DNA from: Rhodoferax sp. OV413
Lineage (GTDB): Bacteria; Pseudomonadota; Gammaproteobacteria; Burkholderiales; Burkholderiaceae_C
Assembly (NCBI RefSeq): GCF_900104385.1
Contig: NZ_FNJA01000008.1
Span: 1-64,000 of the forward strand
Direction of reading: 5' to 3'
DNA: 64,000 bases
The position numbers and the translations under genes are program-made. Of the stretch, positions 1 through 9,586 are shown piece after piece (the first letter of the stretch is position 1; each line of letters opens with the position of its first letter). Under the pieces are notes generated by a model. It was not told where the DNA came from. It saw nothing but the letters and a program-made list of their open reading frames with translations, and did no database searches.

Positions 1-229
1 CAACGATCGCGAGCGATATCTCTTCCCTTTCGAACAAAGTCAAGGCTGTCGCGGACCGGCACCGTTCCGGCGGCCGAATGCCACCCGTTTTCACCAAAAT
101 GTTTTGGATCGAAGTGTGCGGCCGGTCAAACAGTTGGCCAATCTGGTGAAGCGTCCAACCTTCCTTCCATCGCTCCCACATCAGCGCCTTCTGGCTGTCG
201 GTATAGTAGTTTCGTGTCCGGTACTTCAT
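1..229 (-). CDS. IS30 family transposase, N-terminal part
   Basis: This would be a DDE transposase that moves its own insertion sequence. Translating the minus strand from the ATG at 229 gives a start MKYRTRNYYT and then a helix-turn-helix region (WERWKEGWTLHQIGQLF, then RPHTSIQNIL) typical of the IS30-family N-terminal DNA-binding domain. About 76 codons are present; the catalytic domain lies beyond the left edge. The family assignment rests on the N-terminus only, and whether the element is intact cannot be told. Confidence 0.7.
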   Translation of the reverse strand, partial: MKYRTRNYYTDSQKALMWERWKEGWTLHQIGQLFDRPHTSIQNILVKTGGIRPPERCRSATALTLFEREEISLAIV

Positions 230-288
230 CTGCAACACTCCGTCTGCTCACGCAGTTCTCAGTGTGTTGCATCGACCGGTTGAATCCG
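1..288 (-). mobile_element. End of an IS30-family insertion sequence (partial)
   Basis: The window opens inside an insertion sequence. The first 229 bases encode the N-terminus of an IS30-type transposase on the minus strand, followed by about 60 bases that should hold the terminal inverted repeat. The outer boundary near 288 is an estimate: the other end lies outside the window and no target duplication can be checked. Confidence 0.6.
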
Positions 289-471
289 CCGCCTAAAGCG
301 GCCCCTCACCCTTGAATACCAAAGCTAAAGCGAAGCGCTAACAACGCCTATCTCCAGGGGCGGCGCCCCCAAGGCAAGTGCATGGCCGCCGCGAATATCC
401 GCCGCCGGGAGGGGCTGACCCGGGCCCTCATCCCAGTCCTGCACTACGACGGCCGCTCGGCCTGAGCTAAC
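230..471. other. IS end and non-coding or remnant DNA
   Basis: This stretch contains the presumed insertion-sequence terminus and then GC-rich sequence. A frame on the plus strand stays open from 316 to the stop at about 468 and could be the tail of a gene cut by the insertion sequence, but I do not recognise the product. No promoter or RNA gene is evident. Confidence 0.3.
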
Positions 472-1329
472 TTACTGGCGCGCAGTGCGAATATTCCCCG
501 GCAGCGCGCCCGGGTGGCTGGTCCGGTAGGGGTTGATATCCAGCCCACCGCGCCGGGTGTAGCGCGCATAGACGCTCAGCTTGATTGGCTTGCAGCGCGT
601 CCACAGCTCCATGAAGATGCGCTCCACGCACTGCTCATGGAATTCGTTGTGGTTGCGGAAACTCACCAGGTATTTCAGCAGCCCGGCCTGGTCGATCTGC
701 GGGCCGCTGTAGCTGATCTGCACGCTGCCCCAGTCGGGCTGGCCGGTCACCAGGCAGTTGCTTTTCAGCAGATTGCTGGTCAGCACCTCGGACACCGGGG
801 CTTCGTCCAGCGCAGCGCTCAGCAGACTCGGGTCAGGGCTGTAGGTGTCGAAATCCATGTCCAAGCGGTCCAGGCTCAGGCCGTCCAGTTCATGCACCGG
901 CTCGCGGTCGAACATCTCAGGCAGCAGGATGCGCACGCCGACGGACGACGGCGTGTCGCTACCGCGCCAGGCGGCTTCGCTGATGTCGGCGCGTATGCGC
1001 GCCTGCACCATGGCGGCGTCGGCGAAGCGGGTGTTGTTGAAGCTATTCAGATACAGCTTGAAGGACTTGCTCTCGACGATATTCGGCGTCTCGCAGGGCA
1101 CGGTGATGTGGGCCAGCGCCACCTGGGGCTTGCCGCGCAGGTTCAGCCAGCTGAGCTCGAAGGCGGTCCACAGGTCGGCACCGAAGAACGGCGCGGCTTT
1201 GTCGGCCAGGCCGATCTCGGCACGCTTGACAGCGCGTGGAATCGGGAACAGCAGCGAGGCGTCGTATTGGTCAATATAGGCCGACGACTTGCCAAGCTGC
1301 GATTGTTCAGGGGTATTGGGGCTAGCCAT
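472..1329 (-). CDS. queF: NADPH-dependent 7-cyano-7-deazaguanine reductase (QueF, long type)
   Basis: QueF reduces the nitrile of preQ0 to preQ1 with two NADPH in queuosine tRNA modification, in the cytosol. At 285 residues this is the two-domain (long) form found in proteobacteria. The signature ESKSFKLY lies at residues 86-93. The nucleophilic cysteine is Cys192 in [11 protein letters not shown], with the partner aspartate at 199, matching Cys190/Asp197 of the E. coli enzyme. No other queuosine gene is adjacent. A copy of the dispersed repeat sits just upstream of the start, between this gene and the next. Confidence 0.96.
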   Translation of the reverse strand: MASPNTPEQSQLGKSSAYIDQYDASLLFPIPRAVKRAEIGLADKAAPFFGADLWTAFELSWLNLRGKPQVALAHITVPCETPNIVESKSFKLYLNSFNNTRFADAAMVQARIRADISEAAWRGSDTPSSVGVRILLPEMFDREPVHELDGLSLDRLDMDFDTYSPDPSLLSAALDEAPVSEVLTSNLLKSNCLVTGQPDWGSVQISYSGPQIDQAGLLKYLVSFRNHNEFHEQCVERIFMELWTRCKPIKLSVYARYTRRGGLDINPYRTSHPGALPGNIRTARQ

Positions 1330-1339
1330 GGGTTTGCTC

Positions 1340-1392
1340 TGTATTTAATAGCTACCAGCGCAGGTTATATCTGCGCTGAAGGCCAATTTGAT
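1340..1392. repeat. Dispersed intergenic palindromic repeat, copy 1
   Basis: Member of the repeat family that recurs at 6505, 11590, 33150, 36664, 41894, 44237 and 45300. It carries the TTTAATAGCTACCAGCGCAG half and the TCTGCGCTGAAGGCC half, whose cores pair as a short hairpin. It lies between queF and the dioxygenase gene. Confidence 0.75.
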
Positions 1393-2285
1393 CAATTAAA
1401 TTCGCGTTCCCGCAGCCATTTGGTGGCGATCCACTTTTCGCCGGCCAGCACCGGCGCGCCGCCGTGCAGGCTTTGGGTGCTGGGGTGTGGCCGGTCGTAG
1501 CTGAAGAACACCGCATTGCCGCGCTGCGGGGCCACTTCCAGGTGCACATCGGGGAAGATGGTGGCGCCGCCCTTTTCGGGCTCGCCCAGGTACATGATCA
1601 GGGTGGCGACGCGCTGGCCACCGCGCTTCAGGATGGTGGGCGTGCCCGGCTCCTGCGGGTCGAAGTAGTCGTAGTGCGGCTTGTACTGCGCGCCCGGCTG
1701 GTAGCGCAGCACCTGCAGGCCTTCGCCGTTTTGCAGCGGCCAGTCCAGCAGGCGGGCGATGCGCGCTTCGATGCGCTGCACCAGCGGGTTCTCGCCGCGG
1801 GTGAAGAACATGCCGTCGCTGGTGCGGTCCACATGCACTTCTTCGCCGCCGCTTTTGGTCTCTACCGTGAGCGACCGGCTCAGGCGCGGCTCGGCCAGGG
1901 CCACCAGCTCGGCGCATTCCTCGGCGCTCAGCAGGTTGCCAAACACCACCAGGTGCGGGCGCCGCATCACCGACAGCACCTGGACCATGCGGTCGCCGGC
2001 ATCCAGCAGCAGGGGTGCGTCGTCCAGCGCAGGCTGGGGCACCGGCACGGCGGTGGGCAGCAGCTTGCGCTCCTGCGTGGCCTGCAGGTGGGCGGCCAGC
2101 GTGGTTTCCATGGCTTCGATGGCCACGTCTTCGGTCCAGCCCGAGGCCTGCATGGATTTGAGCACTACGTCGGGCGCAAAACCGGCCTCGGCCTGGTCGA
2201 TGATCCACTGGCGCAGCGCGGGGGTGACGGTCTGCAGGGCTGCGGCCGGCTTCTGGGATTTGGCAGACTTTGCGGGCTTAGCCAT
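1392..2285 (-). CDS. 2-oxoglutarate/Fe(II) dioxygenase, prolyl-4-hydroxylase type
   Basis: The C-terminal half is a P4Hc-type double-stranded beta-helix. It shows the iron ligands His204 and Asp206 (YKPHYDYFDP) and the distal His274 (SLHGGAPV), with Lys284 (AGEKWIATKW) for 2-oxoglutarate. Such enzymes hydroxylate prolyl or other residues; the substrate here is unknown. The N-terminal 100 residues are Ala/Pro-rich with a UBA-like helical stretch around 23-70. A longer frame begins at 2348, but the ATG at 2285 (MAKPAKSAKS) is preferred because it gives an 8-base overlap with the end of yaaA, suggesting translational coupling. The product is 297 residues. Confidence 0.85.
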   Translation of the reverse strand: MAKPAKSAKSQKPAAALQTVTPALRQWIIDQAEAGFAPDVVLKSMQASGWTEDVAIEAMETTLAAHLQATQERKLLPTAVPVPQPALDDAPLLLDAGDRMVQVLSVMRRPHLVVFGNLLSAEECAELVALAEPRLSRSLTVETKSGGEEVHVDRTSDGMFFTRGENPLVQRIEARIARLLDWPLQNGEGLQVLRYQPGAQYKPHYDYFDPQEPGTPTILKRGGQRVATLIMYLGEPEKGGATIFPDVHLEVAPQRGNAVFFSYDRPHPSTQSLHGGAPVLAGEKWIATKWLREREFN

Positions 2286-3060
2286 GGGCAGCTCCTGTGC
2301 GGCGGAACACCAGCCGGTCCGGCTGCGAGACGGCCGCGTCGAACGCATAGCCTTCGAGGTTGAAGCCCTGCAGCTGCTGCGGCAGGGTCAGGCGGTGGGT
2401 GGCCGCGAAACGGGCCATCAGGCCCCGCGCCCGCTTGGCCATGAAGCTGATGATCTTGTACTGGCCGTTGCGCTGCTCTTCGAACACGCATTCAACCACC
2501 CGGGCCTTCAGGGCTTTCAGGTCCACCGCCTTGAAATATTCCTGCGAGGCCAGGTTGACCACCACTGGCGAGGCATCGGCCTGCAGACGCTGGTTCAGGT
2601 AGTCGGCAATCTGCGTGCCCCAAAACTTATACAGGTTGGCGCCCTGCGGATTGGCCAGGCGCGTGCCCATCTCCAGCCGGTAGGGCTGCATCCAGTCGAG
2701 CGGGCGCAGCACGCCGTACAGGCCGCTGAGGATGCACACATGGTCCTGCGTCCAGGCCAGGGCCTCGGCCGGCAGCGTGCCGGCTTCCAGCCCGCCGTAG
2801 ACATCGCCGTTAAAAGCCAGCACCGCCTGCTTGGAATTCTTGGCGGTGAATTTGGGGCTCCAGGCCTGGTAGCGCGCCACGTTCAGCCCGGCCAGCGCAT
2901 CGCTGAGATGCATCAGCGCGGAAATCTGCTGCGGCGACTGGGTGCGCAGCAGTTCAATCAATTCGGCCGACTGCTTGGTAAATAAGGGCTGGGTGTGCGG
3001 CTGGCCCGTGGCGGGCGTCTCAAAGTCCAATGCCTTGGCTGGCGACAACAAAAACAACAT
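2278..3060 (-). CDS. yaaA: Peroxide stress protein YaaA (DUF328)
   Basis: YaaA family proteins lower free iron during hydrogen peroxide stress and bind DNA. The 260-residue length and the start MLFLLSPAKALDFETP match the family closely, and the family core (FNGDVYGGLEA, CILSGLYGVLRPLD, NLASQEYFKAV) is complete. The 3' end overlaps the start of the dioxygenase gene by 8 bases, so the two are probably one transcript. An iron-dependent dioxygenase coupled to an iron-limiting stress protein is a sensible pairing, but that link is inference. Confidence 0.94.
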   Translation of the reverse strand: MLFLLSPAKALDFETPATGQPHTQPLFTKQSAELIELLRTQSPQQISALMHLSDALAGLNVARYQAWSPKFTAKNSKQAVLAFNGDVYGGLEAGTLPAEALAWTQDHVCILSGLYGVLRPLDWMQPYRLEMGTRLANPQGANLYKFWGTQIADYLNQRLQADASPVVVNLASQEYFKAVDLKALKARVVECVFEEQRNGQYKIISFMAKRARGLMARFAATHRLTLPQQLQGFNLEGYAFDAAVSQPDRLVFRRTGAAHG

Positions 3061-3165
3061 GGGTAGGGCATCCTTTGGTCCCGATTATCTTAGACGACGG
3101 GATGAAGGCACCCCATTCGCCCGGTAAATCCAAAGGACTATGCCGTGCCGTAGCCGCAGCGGGGT

Positions 3166-4143
3166 TCAATGCACAAATTCTGCCGCTTTGCGATTGCGTT
3201 TGTTCTCGTACATCAGCACATCGGCGCGGGACAGCAGGGCTTCTATGGGTGCGTTGGAGTCCAGCGCAATATGGATGATGCCGAAGCTGCAGACGATGGG
3301 GTAGCCGCTGCCGGTGAACTGGTTGCGCCGGTCGAGTGCGGTGCGCAGGCGGTCGACGATGGTCTGGGCCAGGTCGTTCGGGCAGTCCAGTAGCAGCGCC
3401 ACAAATTCATCGCCGCCCAACCGGGCCAGGATGTCGGCATCGCGGAAGCTGCGCCGCATCTGGTCGGCAAACGCCAGCAAGGCCTTGTCGCCCTCGGCAT
3501 GGCCAAACCGGTCGTTGATGGCCTTGAATTTGTCCAGGTCAAAAAACACCAGCGAGCATGGCGCCTTCTTCTCGCGGGCCAGCCCCAAGGCGGGCTGCGC
3601 CTGGTTCAGAAAGCCGCGCCGGTTGTACAGCCGGGTCAGCTCGTCCACCGTGGCCATCTGGTAGGTCGATATTTCTTGTTCGACGATGGCGGCCAGGTCA
3701 ATCAGCAGCTGGATGTCTTCGGCGCCAAACGCGCGCGGCTCAGAATCCAGAATGCACAGCGTGCCCAGCTTGCTGCCGTTGGTGGCGTGCAGCGGACAGC
3801 CCGCATAAAAGCGCACATGGGGCGGGCCGGTGACCAAGGGGTTGTCAAAGAACCGTGGGTCGCGCAGCGCGTCGGGTATCACCAGCGGGGTATCCGCCAG
3901 GATCGCATGGCCGCAGAACGAGATGTCGCGTGGAGTTTCGCTATCGCTCAGGCCTTGCTTGGATTTGAACCACTGGCGGTTCTCGTCCACCAGGCTGACC
4001 AGTGCCGTGGTCACGCCAAACATGCGCCGCGCCATGCGGGTCAGGCGGTCGAACCGCTCCTCGGGCGGCGTGTCGAGCAGGGCGAGGGCACGCAGGGTGT
4101 TGAGGCGGAAAGCTTCGTCGAGAGGAAACGCGGGCTTGATCAT
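3166..4143 (-). CDS. GAF domain diguanylate cyclase
   Basis: Likely makes cyclic di-GMP from two GTP in response to a signal bound by the GAF domain. A GAF domain spans about residues 25-160 (CGHAI, FYAGCPL, LGTLCILD) and a GGDEF domain 165-325. The catalytic GGDEF is intact at 243-247 and the inhibitory RxxD site precedes it at 234-237, so feedback control is expected. There is no membrane segment, so it is cytosolic. The start is placed at the ATG at 4143 because AAGGA lies about 7 bases upstream; an in-frame ATG at 4206 has no ribosome binding site. The product is 325 residues. Confidence 0.9.
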   Translation of the reverse strand: MIKPAFPLDEAFRLNTLRALALLDTPPEERFDRLTRMARRMFGVTTALVSLVDENRQWFKSKQGLSDSETPRDISFCGHAILADTPLVIPDALRDPRFFDNPLVTGPPHVRFYAGCPLHATNGSKLGTLCILDSEPRAFGAEDIQLLIDLAAIVEQEISTYQMATVDELTRLYNRRGFLNQAQPALGLAREKKAPCSLVFFDLDKFKAINDRFGHAEGDKALLAFADQMRRSFRDADILARLGGDEFVALLLDCPNDLAQTIVDRLRTALDRRNQFTGSGYPIVCSFGIIHIALDSNAPIEALLSRADVLMYENKRNRKAAEFVH

Positions 4144-4275
4144 GGACGGTCCTTGCTCTTGGCTGGCTATGGGAGGGTTCCGCAATGATTCTAGGACCGC
4201 ATCCAAGCGCTGTCACAGGGATTTCATGGGGCGGGTTTACGCTGCGGCGCTGCATCCACTTTTAAAGCAGCTTCC

Positions 4276-5652
4276 ATGTTCCGTTTTGCATTTACCACCG
4301 TGGCACGCGCTGCCGTGTTCGCCCTGGCCGCCGGTGCCGCACAGGCCCAAACCGAAGTCAGCGCCGTGCTGGCCGGCCATGCCGCCCTGCCCTTCAACAC
4401 CACGGTGGCCGCGCCCAAAGAGGCCGGCCCGCTGTTTGCCACGGCCGGCAAGTTCACCAACAACAACCGCCAACGCAGCGACACCCTGGGCAGCGTGCCT
4501 GGCGTGAGCTTTGTGGGCGACCCCAAGTACCCACGCAACTCGGGCGGCAGCCTGCCGATCCAAGGCCAGTCGGTGCAAGGTTTCTCGGGCATCGTGTCGC
4601 TGGGCAAAGACCAGTTTCTGACGCTGACCGACAACGGCTTCGGCAGCAAGATCAACTCGCAAGACGCACTGCTGATGGTGCACCACGTGAAGGCCAACTG
4701 GGCCAGCGGCAAGGTCACGCGCCAGCGCACCACTTTCCTGCGCGACCCGGACCGCAAGGTGCCGTTCTTCATCGAGAACGAAAACACCACCAGCCGCTAC
4801 CTCACCGGTTCCGACTTCGACCCCGAATCCATCCAGGTGGTGGGCGATGAATGGTGGATTGGCGACGAATTCGGCCCCTATGTGCTGCGCGTCAACCACC
4901 AGGGCAAGGTGCTGGGCGTGGTGGAAACCGTGGTGGCCGGCAAGGCCTACCGCGGCCCCGACCACTACCTGAACGGCCGCCTGCCCAACTACCCCGGCGA
5001 TTCTGGTTTTGAAGTGCGCCGCTCGGGCGGCTTCGAGCCCATGGCCAAGTCGATTGACGGCAAAACCCTGTACCCGATGTTCGAATGGCCGCTGTGGGAT
5101 GCGCAAGCCAAGGCCCAAGAGAGCCGCAACGGCAAGCCCTTCACCCGTATTCTGGAACTCGACGCCGCCAGCCAGCGCTACAGCGAACGCCAGTGGAAGT
5201 ACCAGTTTGAAGAAGCCGGCAATGTGGCATCTGACTTCCAGATGCTGGACACCAACACCGGCCTGGTGATCGAGCGCGACGACGCATCAGAAGGCGCCGG
5301 CCCGGGCTGCCCGAACGAGCCGCGCGTCGACTGCTTTACCCGCCCCGCCAAGTTCAAGCGTGTCTACAAGATCGACTTCAGCCAGCTGGACGCCGACGGC
5401 TTTGTGAAGAAGGTGGCCTTCATCGACCTGACCAAGATCAGCAACCCGAAGATGGTAGCCAAGCGCGGCCCGAACGAAGCCAATTTCGTGCTGCCGCACC
5501 TAGGCCCCGAAGGCCTGACCGTGGTGGACGCAACCCACATCGTGCTGGTCAACGACAACAACTTCCCGTTCTCCTCGGGCCGCGAGATCGGCAAGCCGGA
5601 CGACAACGAGCTGACCCTGCTGGACATCTCGGCGCTGGTGGACGCCAAGTAA
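4276..5652 (+). CDS. Exported esterase-like phytase family protein
   Basis: The 458-residue protein starts with a signal peptide (MFRFAFTTVARAAVFALAAG, cleavage after AQA), so it is periplasmic or secreted. The rest matches the phytase-like beta-propeller family (PF13449): motifs FSGIVSLGKDQFLTLTDNG, SDFDPESIQVV, WWIGDEFGPYVLRV and LGPEGLTVVDA are characteristic. Members are annotated as phosphoesterases, but substrates are rarely known. It is convergent with the SDR gene, with only seven bases between the two stop codons. Confidence 0.85.
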   Translation: MFRFAFTTVARAAVFALAAGAAQAQTEVSAVLAGHAALPFNTTVAAPKEAGPLFATAGKFTNNNRQRSDTLGSVPGVSFVGDPKYPRNSGGSLPIQGQSVQGFSGIVSLGKDQFLTLTDNGFGSKINSQDALLMVHHVKANWASGKVTRQRTTFLRDPDRKVPFFIENENTTSRYLTGSDFDPESIQVVGDEWWIGDEFGPYVLRVNHQGKVLGVVETVVAGKAYRGPDHYLNGRLPNYPGDSGFEVRRSGGFEPMAKSIDGKTLYPMFEWPLWDAQAKAQESRNGKPFTRILELDAASQRYSERQWKYQFEEAGNVASDFQMLDTNTGLVIERDDASEGAGPGCPNEPRVDCFTRPAKFKRVYKIDFSQLDADGFVKKVAFIDLTKISNPKMVAKRGPNEANFVLPHLGPEGLTVVDATHIVLVNDNNFPFSSGREIGKPDDNELTLLDISALVDAK

Positions 5653-5659
5653 GCCGGGC

Positions 5660-6436
5660 TTACACCACGGTGGGCGTAGAAGCGCCGTCCACCGTGATGT
5701 TGGCACCCGTCAGGTAGCGGCCGCGCTCGGAGGCGGCAAACACCACGATGTCGGCAATCTCGCCGGGCTCGGCCAGGCGGCCCTGGGCCAGCTTCTTGAT
5801 GGCCTGCACCTTGGCCGCATCGACGCTGGTGCCGGCGCGCTGGGCTTCGGCCACCAGGCCTTCGGCAACCCGCTCGGTATTCGTCAACCCCGGGTTCAGT
5901 CCCACCACACGCACCCCGCGCCCGGCATAGGTATGCGCCAGGCCGGCAGTAGCAAGCATCAGCGCCGCATTGGCCGCGCCACCGGCCAGGTGGGTGGGCG
6001 AGGGAATCTTGCCGCCATTGCCGATGATGTTGACGATGGCGCCCTGGCCGCGCGCCGCCATCAGCTTGACCACCGGGTCGATCACATGGATGTAGCTGAA
6101 GTATTTGGCGTCCATGGCCGCATGCCAGGCCGAGGGGCTCAGGTCTTCGGCATTGGTGCGGCGCGCGGCGCCAGCGCTGTTGACCAGGATGTCGATGGGG
6201 CCGAACTGCGCCTCCACCTCGGCCACCATGGCGGCTGCCGCTGCCGCATCGACCAGGTCGGCGGCCACGGTATAGACCTCGCCGAGTGCGGCGCGGGCCG
6301 CGTCCAGGTTCGCCTGCGAGCGCGAAACCAGCGCCACGCGCGCACCCTCGGCCAAAAACAGTTTGGCGCAGGCCAGGCCTATGCCCTTGCTGCCGCCGGT
6401 GATCAATACGTTTTTACCGCCCAAACCGAGGTCCAT
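5660..6436 (-). CDS. SDR family protein lacking the catalytic Ser-Tyr-Lys
   Basis: A 258-residue classical-length short-chain dehydrogenase fold. The NAD(P)-binding motif TGGSKGIG, the LVNSAG motif (canonical NNAG) and the C-terminal PGLTNT region are present. However, the catalytic positions are not: where YxxxK is expected the sequence reads GAAN just before AAL, and the upstream serine position is glycine in NIIGNGG. It therefore probably binds a dinucleotide but does not use the standard mechanism. An SDR sub-family with this pattern may exist in Burkholderiales, so this is not necessarily decay. Substrate unknown. Confidence 0.85.
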   Translation of the reverse strand: MDLGLGGKNVLITGGSKGIGLACAKLFLAEGARVALVSRSQANLDAARAALGEVYTVAADLVDAAAAAAMVAEVEAQFGPIDILVNSAGAARRTNAEDLSPSAWHAAMDAKYFSYIHVIDPVVKLMAARGQGAIVNIIGNGGKIPSPTHLAGGAANAALMLATAGLAHTYAGRGVRVVGLNPGLTNTERVAEGLVAEAQRAGTSVDAAKVQAIKKLAQGRLAEPGEIADIVVFAASERGRYLTGANITVDGASTPTVV

Positions 6437-6504
6437 GGATCTGCTCCGTTGAAAAGTGGCTGCCAGCCTAACCCAGCGCCTAAGCCCCCGCAGATGCCAG
6501 GTAT

Positions 6505-6574
6505 TTATATGAAAAACAGGGCTCTGGCGCAGATAACACCTGCGCGAGCAGCTACTAAAACAGTAGCAAAACAG
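6505..6574. repeat. Dispersed intergenic palindromic repeat, copy 2
   Basis: Copy with the halves GGGCTCTGGCGCAGAT and CCTGCGCGAGCAGCTACT followed by AAAACAGTAGCAAAACA. It lies between the SDR gene and valS, upstream of the valS start, and is very similar to the copy at 41894. Confidence 0.8.
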
Positions 6575-6629
6575 AATCTATGTACCCGCCCGGTAAAATC
6601 GCCCCCTCCCTGAAAGAACCCGCTAGACC

Positions 6630-9497
6630 ATGACCGACAACGCTTCCACCGCTCCCGCCCAGCCCGGCTTGCAATCCCTGTCCAAATCCTTCGAACCCGC
6701 CGCGCTGGAAGCGCACTGGGGCCCGGAATGGGAACGGCGCGGTTATGGCGTAGCCGGCCACCGGGGCACGGGCCAGGCGCAGGTAGGCGCGGAGTCGTTT
6801 GCCATCCAGCTGCCGCCACCGAACGTGACCGGCACCTTGCACATGGGCCACGCCTTCAACCAGACCATCATGGACAGCCTGACCCGCTACCACCGCATGG
6901 CTGGCCACAACACGGCCTGGATTCCCGGCACCGACCACGCAGGCATCGCCACCCAGATCGTGGTCGAGCGCCAGCTGCAAGAGCAAAAGATCAGCCGCCA
7001 CGACCTGGGCCGCGAAGCCTTCACCGCCAAGGTGTGGGAATGGAAAGAGAAATCCGGCAACATCATCACCGGCCAGATGCGCCGCATGGGTGACAGCGTG
7101 GACTGGAGCCGCGAGTACTTCACCATGGACCCCAAGTTGTCCAAGACGGTGACCGAAACCTTTGTGCAGCTGTACCAGCAGGGCCTGATCTACCGTGGCA
7201 AGCGCCTGGTGAACTGGGACCCGATTTTGCAAAGCGCGGTGAGCGACCTGGAGGTGGAGAGCGAAGAGGAAGACGGCTTCCTCTGGCACATCGCCTACCC
7301 GCTGGCCGATGACTCGGGCTCGCTGACCGTGGCCACCACCCGCCCTGAAACCATGCTCGGCGACGTGGCCGTGATGGTGCACCCCGAAGACGAGCGCTAC
7401 ACCCACCTGATCGGCAAGATGGTGAAGCTGCCCTTGTGCGACCGTGAGATCCCGGTGATTGCCGACGACTACGTAGACAAGGCCTTCGGCACCGGCGTGG
7501 TGAAGGTCACGCCCGCCCACGACCAGAACGATTATGCCGTTGGCCAGCGCCACAAACTGCCGATGATCTGCGTGCTGACGCTGGACGCCAAGATCAACGA
7601 AAACGCCCCCGCCGCTTACCAGGGCCTGGACCGCTTTGTAGCGCGCAAGAAGGTCGTCGCCGACCTGACCGAACTCGGTCTGCTGGTCGAAACCAAGAAG
7701 CACAAGCTGCAAGTGCCGCGCTGCGCCCGCACCGGCCAGGTGATCGAGCCGATGTTGACAGACCAGTGGTTCGTTGCCATGACCAAGGTCAGCGACCAGG
7801 ACCCGACCGGCAAGAGCATCGCCCAAAAAGCCATCGAAGCCGTCAGCAGCGGCCAGGTGCAGTTTGTGCCCGAGAACTGGGTGAATACCTACAACCAGTG
7901 GATGAACAACATCCAGGACTGGTGCATCTCCCGCCAGCTCTGGTGGGGCCACCAGATCCCGGCCTGGTACGACGAAGACGGCAAGGTCTATGTGGCGCGC
8001 GACGAAGCCGAAGCGCAGGCCCAGGCTCCGGGCAAAACTTTGACCCGCGACGAAGACGTGCTGGACACCTGGTACTCGTCGGCGCTGGTGCCGTTCAGCA
8101 CCATGGGCTGGCCCGAGAAGACGCAGGACTACGACCTGTACCTGCCCTCCAGCGTGCTGGTCACCGGCTACGACATCATCTTCTTCTGGGTCGCCCGGAT
8201 GATCATGATGACCACGCACTTCACCGGCCAGGTGCCGTTCAAGCATGTCTACATCCACGGCCTGGTGCGCGACGCGCAGGGCAAGAAGATGAGCAAGTCC
8301 GAAGGCAATGTGCTGGACCCGGTGGACCTGATCGACGGCATCGCCCTGGCTCCCTTGCTGGACAAGCGCACCACCGGCCTGCGCAAACCCGAGACCGCGC
8401 CTGCGGTGCGCAAGAACACCGAGAAGGAATTCCCCGAGGGCATCCCGGCCTTCGGCGCGGACGCCCTACGCTTCACCTTTGCCTCCCTGGCCAGCCTGGG
8501 CCGTAGCATCAACTTCGACAGCAAGCGCTGCGAGGGCTACCGCAATTTCTGCAACAAGCTGTGGAACGCCACCCGCTTTGTGCTGATGCAATGCGAAGGC
8601 CAGGACTGCGGCGTGCGCGACCACACCCCGGAAGAATGCGGCCCCGGCGGCTACCTGGACTTCAGCCAGGCCGACCGCTGGATCAGCTCCCAACTGCAGC
8701 AGACCGAGGCCGAAGTCGCCAAGGGCTTTGCCGACTACCGGCTGGACAACGTGGCCAACGCCATCTACGACTTCACCTGGAACGAATTCTGCGACTGGTA
8801 CCTGGAAATCGCCAAGGTGCAGATCAACAATGGCGACGACTCGCAAAAGCGCGCCACCCGCCGCACCCTGATCCGCACGCTGGAAGCCATCCTGCGCCTG
8901 GCCCACCCCATCACGCCGTTCATCACCGAAGAGCTGTGGCAAAAAGTCGCGCCGGTGGCCGGCATCGCTGGCGAGTCGGTGAGCATTGCGCCCTACCCGC
9001 AGTGCCAGCCGTCGAAGATCGACCCGGCCGCCATCGCCCATGTGACCAAGCTCAAGGGCCTGGTGGATGCATGCCGCAATCTGCGCGGCGAGATGAATGT
9101 CTCGCCCGCCACCCGCATGCCGCTGTACTGCGTGGGCGATGCCGCCTTCATGCAGGAAGTGGCGCCGGTGCTGCAGTCGCTGGCCAAGCTCAGCGAAGTC
9201 AAGCTGTTCGATGATGAAGCCGCCTGGCAAGCCGCCGCCCAAGCCGCCCCCACGGTGGTGGCCGGCGATGCACGACTCTGTCTGCACATGGAGATCGACG
9301 TGGCCGCCGAGAAAGCCCGCCTGGGCAAGGAAGCCGCGCGCCTGGAAGGCGAGATCGCCAAGGCCCACAACAAGCTGGCCAACGAAGCTTTTGTGGCCAA
9401 GGCGCCGCCGGCCGTGATCGCGCTGGAGCGCGGCCGCATCACCGACTTCACGGCGACGCTGGAGCGCTTGAAAGAGCAGCTGGTGCGTCTGGGCTAA
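6630..9497 (+). CDS. valS: Valyl-tRNA synthetase
   Basis: Charges tRNA-Val and edits misactivated threonine. The class I signatures are clear: HIGH-type motif LHMGHAF within [15 protein letters not shown] near residue 65-75, and KMSKS in [10 protein letters not shown] near residue 550. The CP1 editing domain lies between them, and the C-terminal valine-specific coiled-coil arm ([18 protein letters not shown] onward) ends the protein. The length of 955 residues is normal. The gene stands alone. It is preceded by a dispersed repeat copy and followed by the glycerophosphodiesterase gene after about 90 bases. Confidence 0.98.
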   Translation: MTDNASTAPAQPGLQSLSKSFEPAALEAHWGPEWERRGYGVAGHRGTGQAQVGAESFAIQLPPPNVTGTLHMGHAFNQTIMDSLTRYHRMAGHNTAWIPGTDHAGIATQIVVERQLQEQKISRHDLGREAFTAKVWEWKEKSGNIITGQMRRMGDSVDWSREYFTMDPKLSKTVTETFVQLYQQGLIYRGKRLVNWDPILQSAVSDLEVESEEEDGFLWHIAYPLADDSGSLTVATTRPETMLGDVAVMVHPEDERYTHLIGKMVKLPLCDREIPVIADDYVDKAFGTGVVKVTPAHDQNDYAVGQRHKLPMICVLTLDAKINENAPAAYQGLDRFVARKKVVADLTELGLLVETKKHKLQVPRCARTGQVIEPMLTDQWFVAMTKVSDQDPTGKSIAQKAIEAVSSGQVQFVPENWVNTYNQWMNNIQDWCISRQLWWGHQIPAWYDEDGKVYVARDEAEAQAQAPGKTLTRDEDVLDTWYSSALVPFSTMGWPEKTQDYDLYLPSSVLVTGYDIIFFWVARMIMMTTHFTGQVPFKHVYIHGLVRDAQGKKMSKSEGNVLDPVDLIDGIALAPLLDKRTTGLRKPETAPAVRKNTEKEFPEGIPAFGADALRFTFASLASLGRSINFDSKRCEGYRNFCNKLWNATRFVLMQCEGQDCGVRDHTPEECGPGGYLDFSQADRWISSQLQQTEAEVAKGFADYRLDNVANAIYDFTWNEFCDWYLEIAKVQINNGDDSQKRATRRTLIRTLEAILRLAHPITPFITEELWQKVAPVAGIAGESVSIAPYPQCQPSKIDPAAIAHVTKLKGLVDACRNLRGEMNVSPATRMPLYCVGDAAFMQEVAPVLQSLAKLSEVKLFDDEAAWQAAAQAAPTVVAGDARLCLHMEIDVAAEKARLGKEAARLEGEIAKAHNKLANEAFVAKAPPAVIALERGRITDFTATLERLKEQLVRLG

Positions 9498-9586
9498 AGC
9501 AGTACGGGGCTGCGGCCCCGGCCTGCGGTGACGCGCCAGCGTCACATTCGCTGCCTAGTATGGGCAGCTTTACCATGGAGTTTTGC

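Noticed and set aside
6555-8258. A 567-codon frame opposite valS
   Set aside because: It mirrors valS codons and its product has no recognisable domain; valS is unambiguous.
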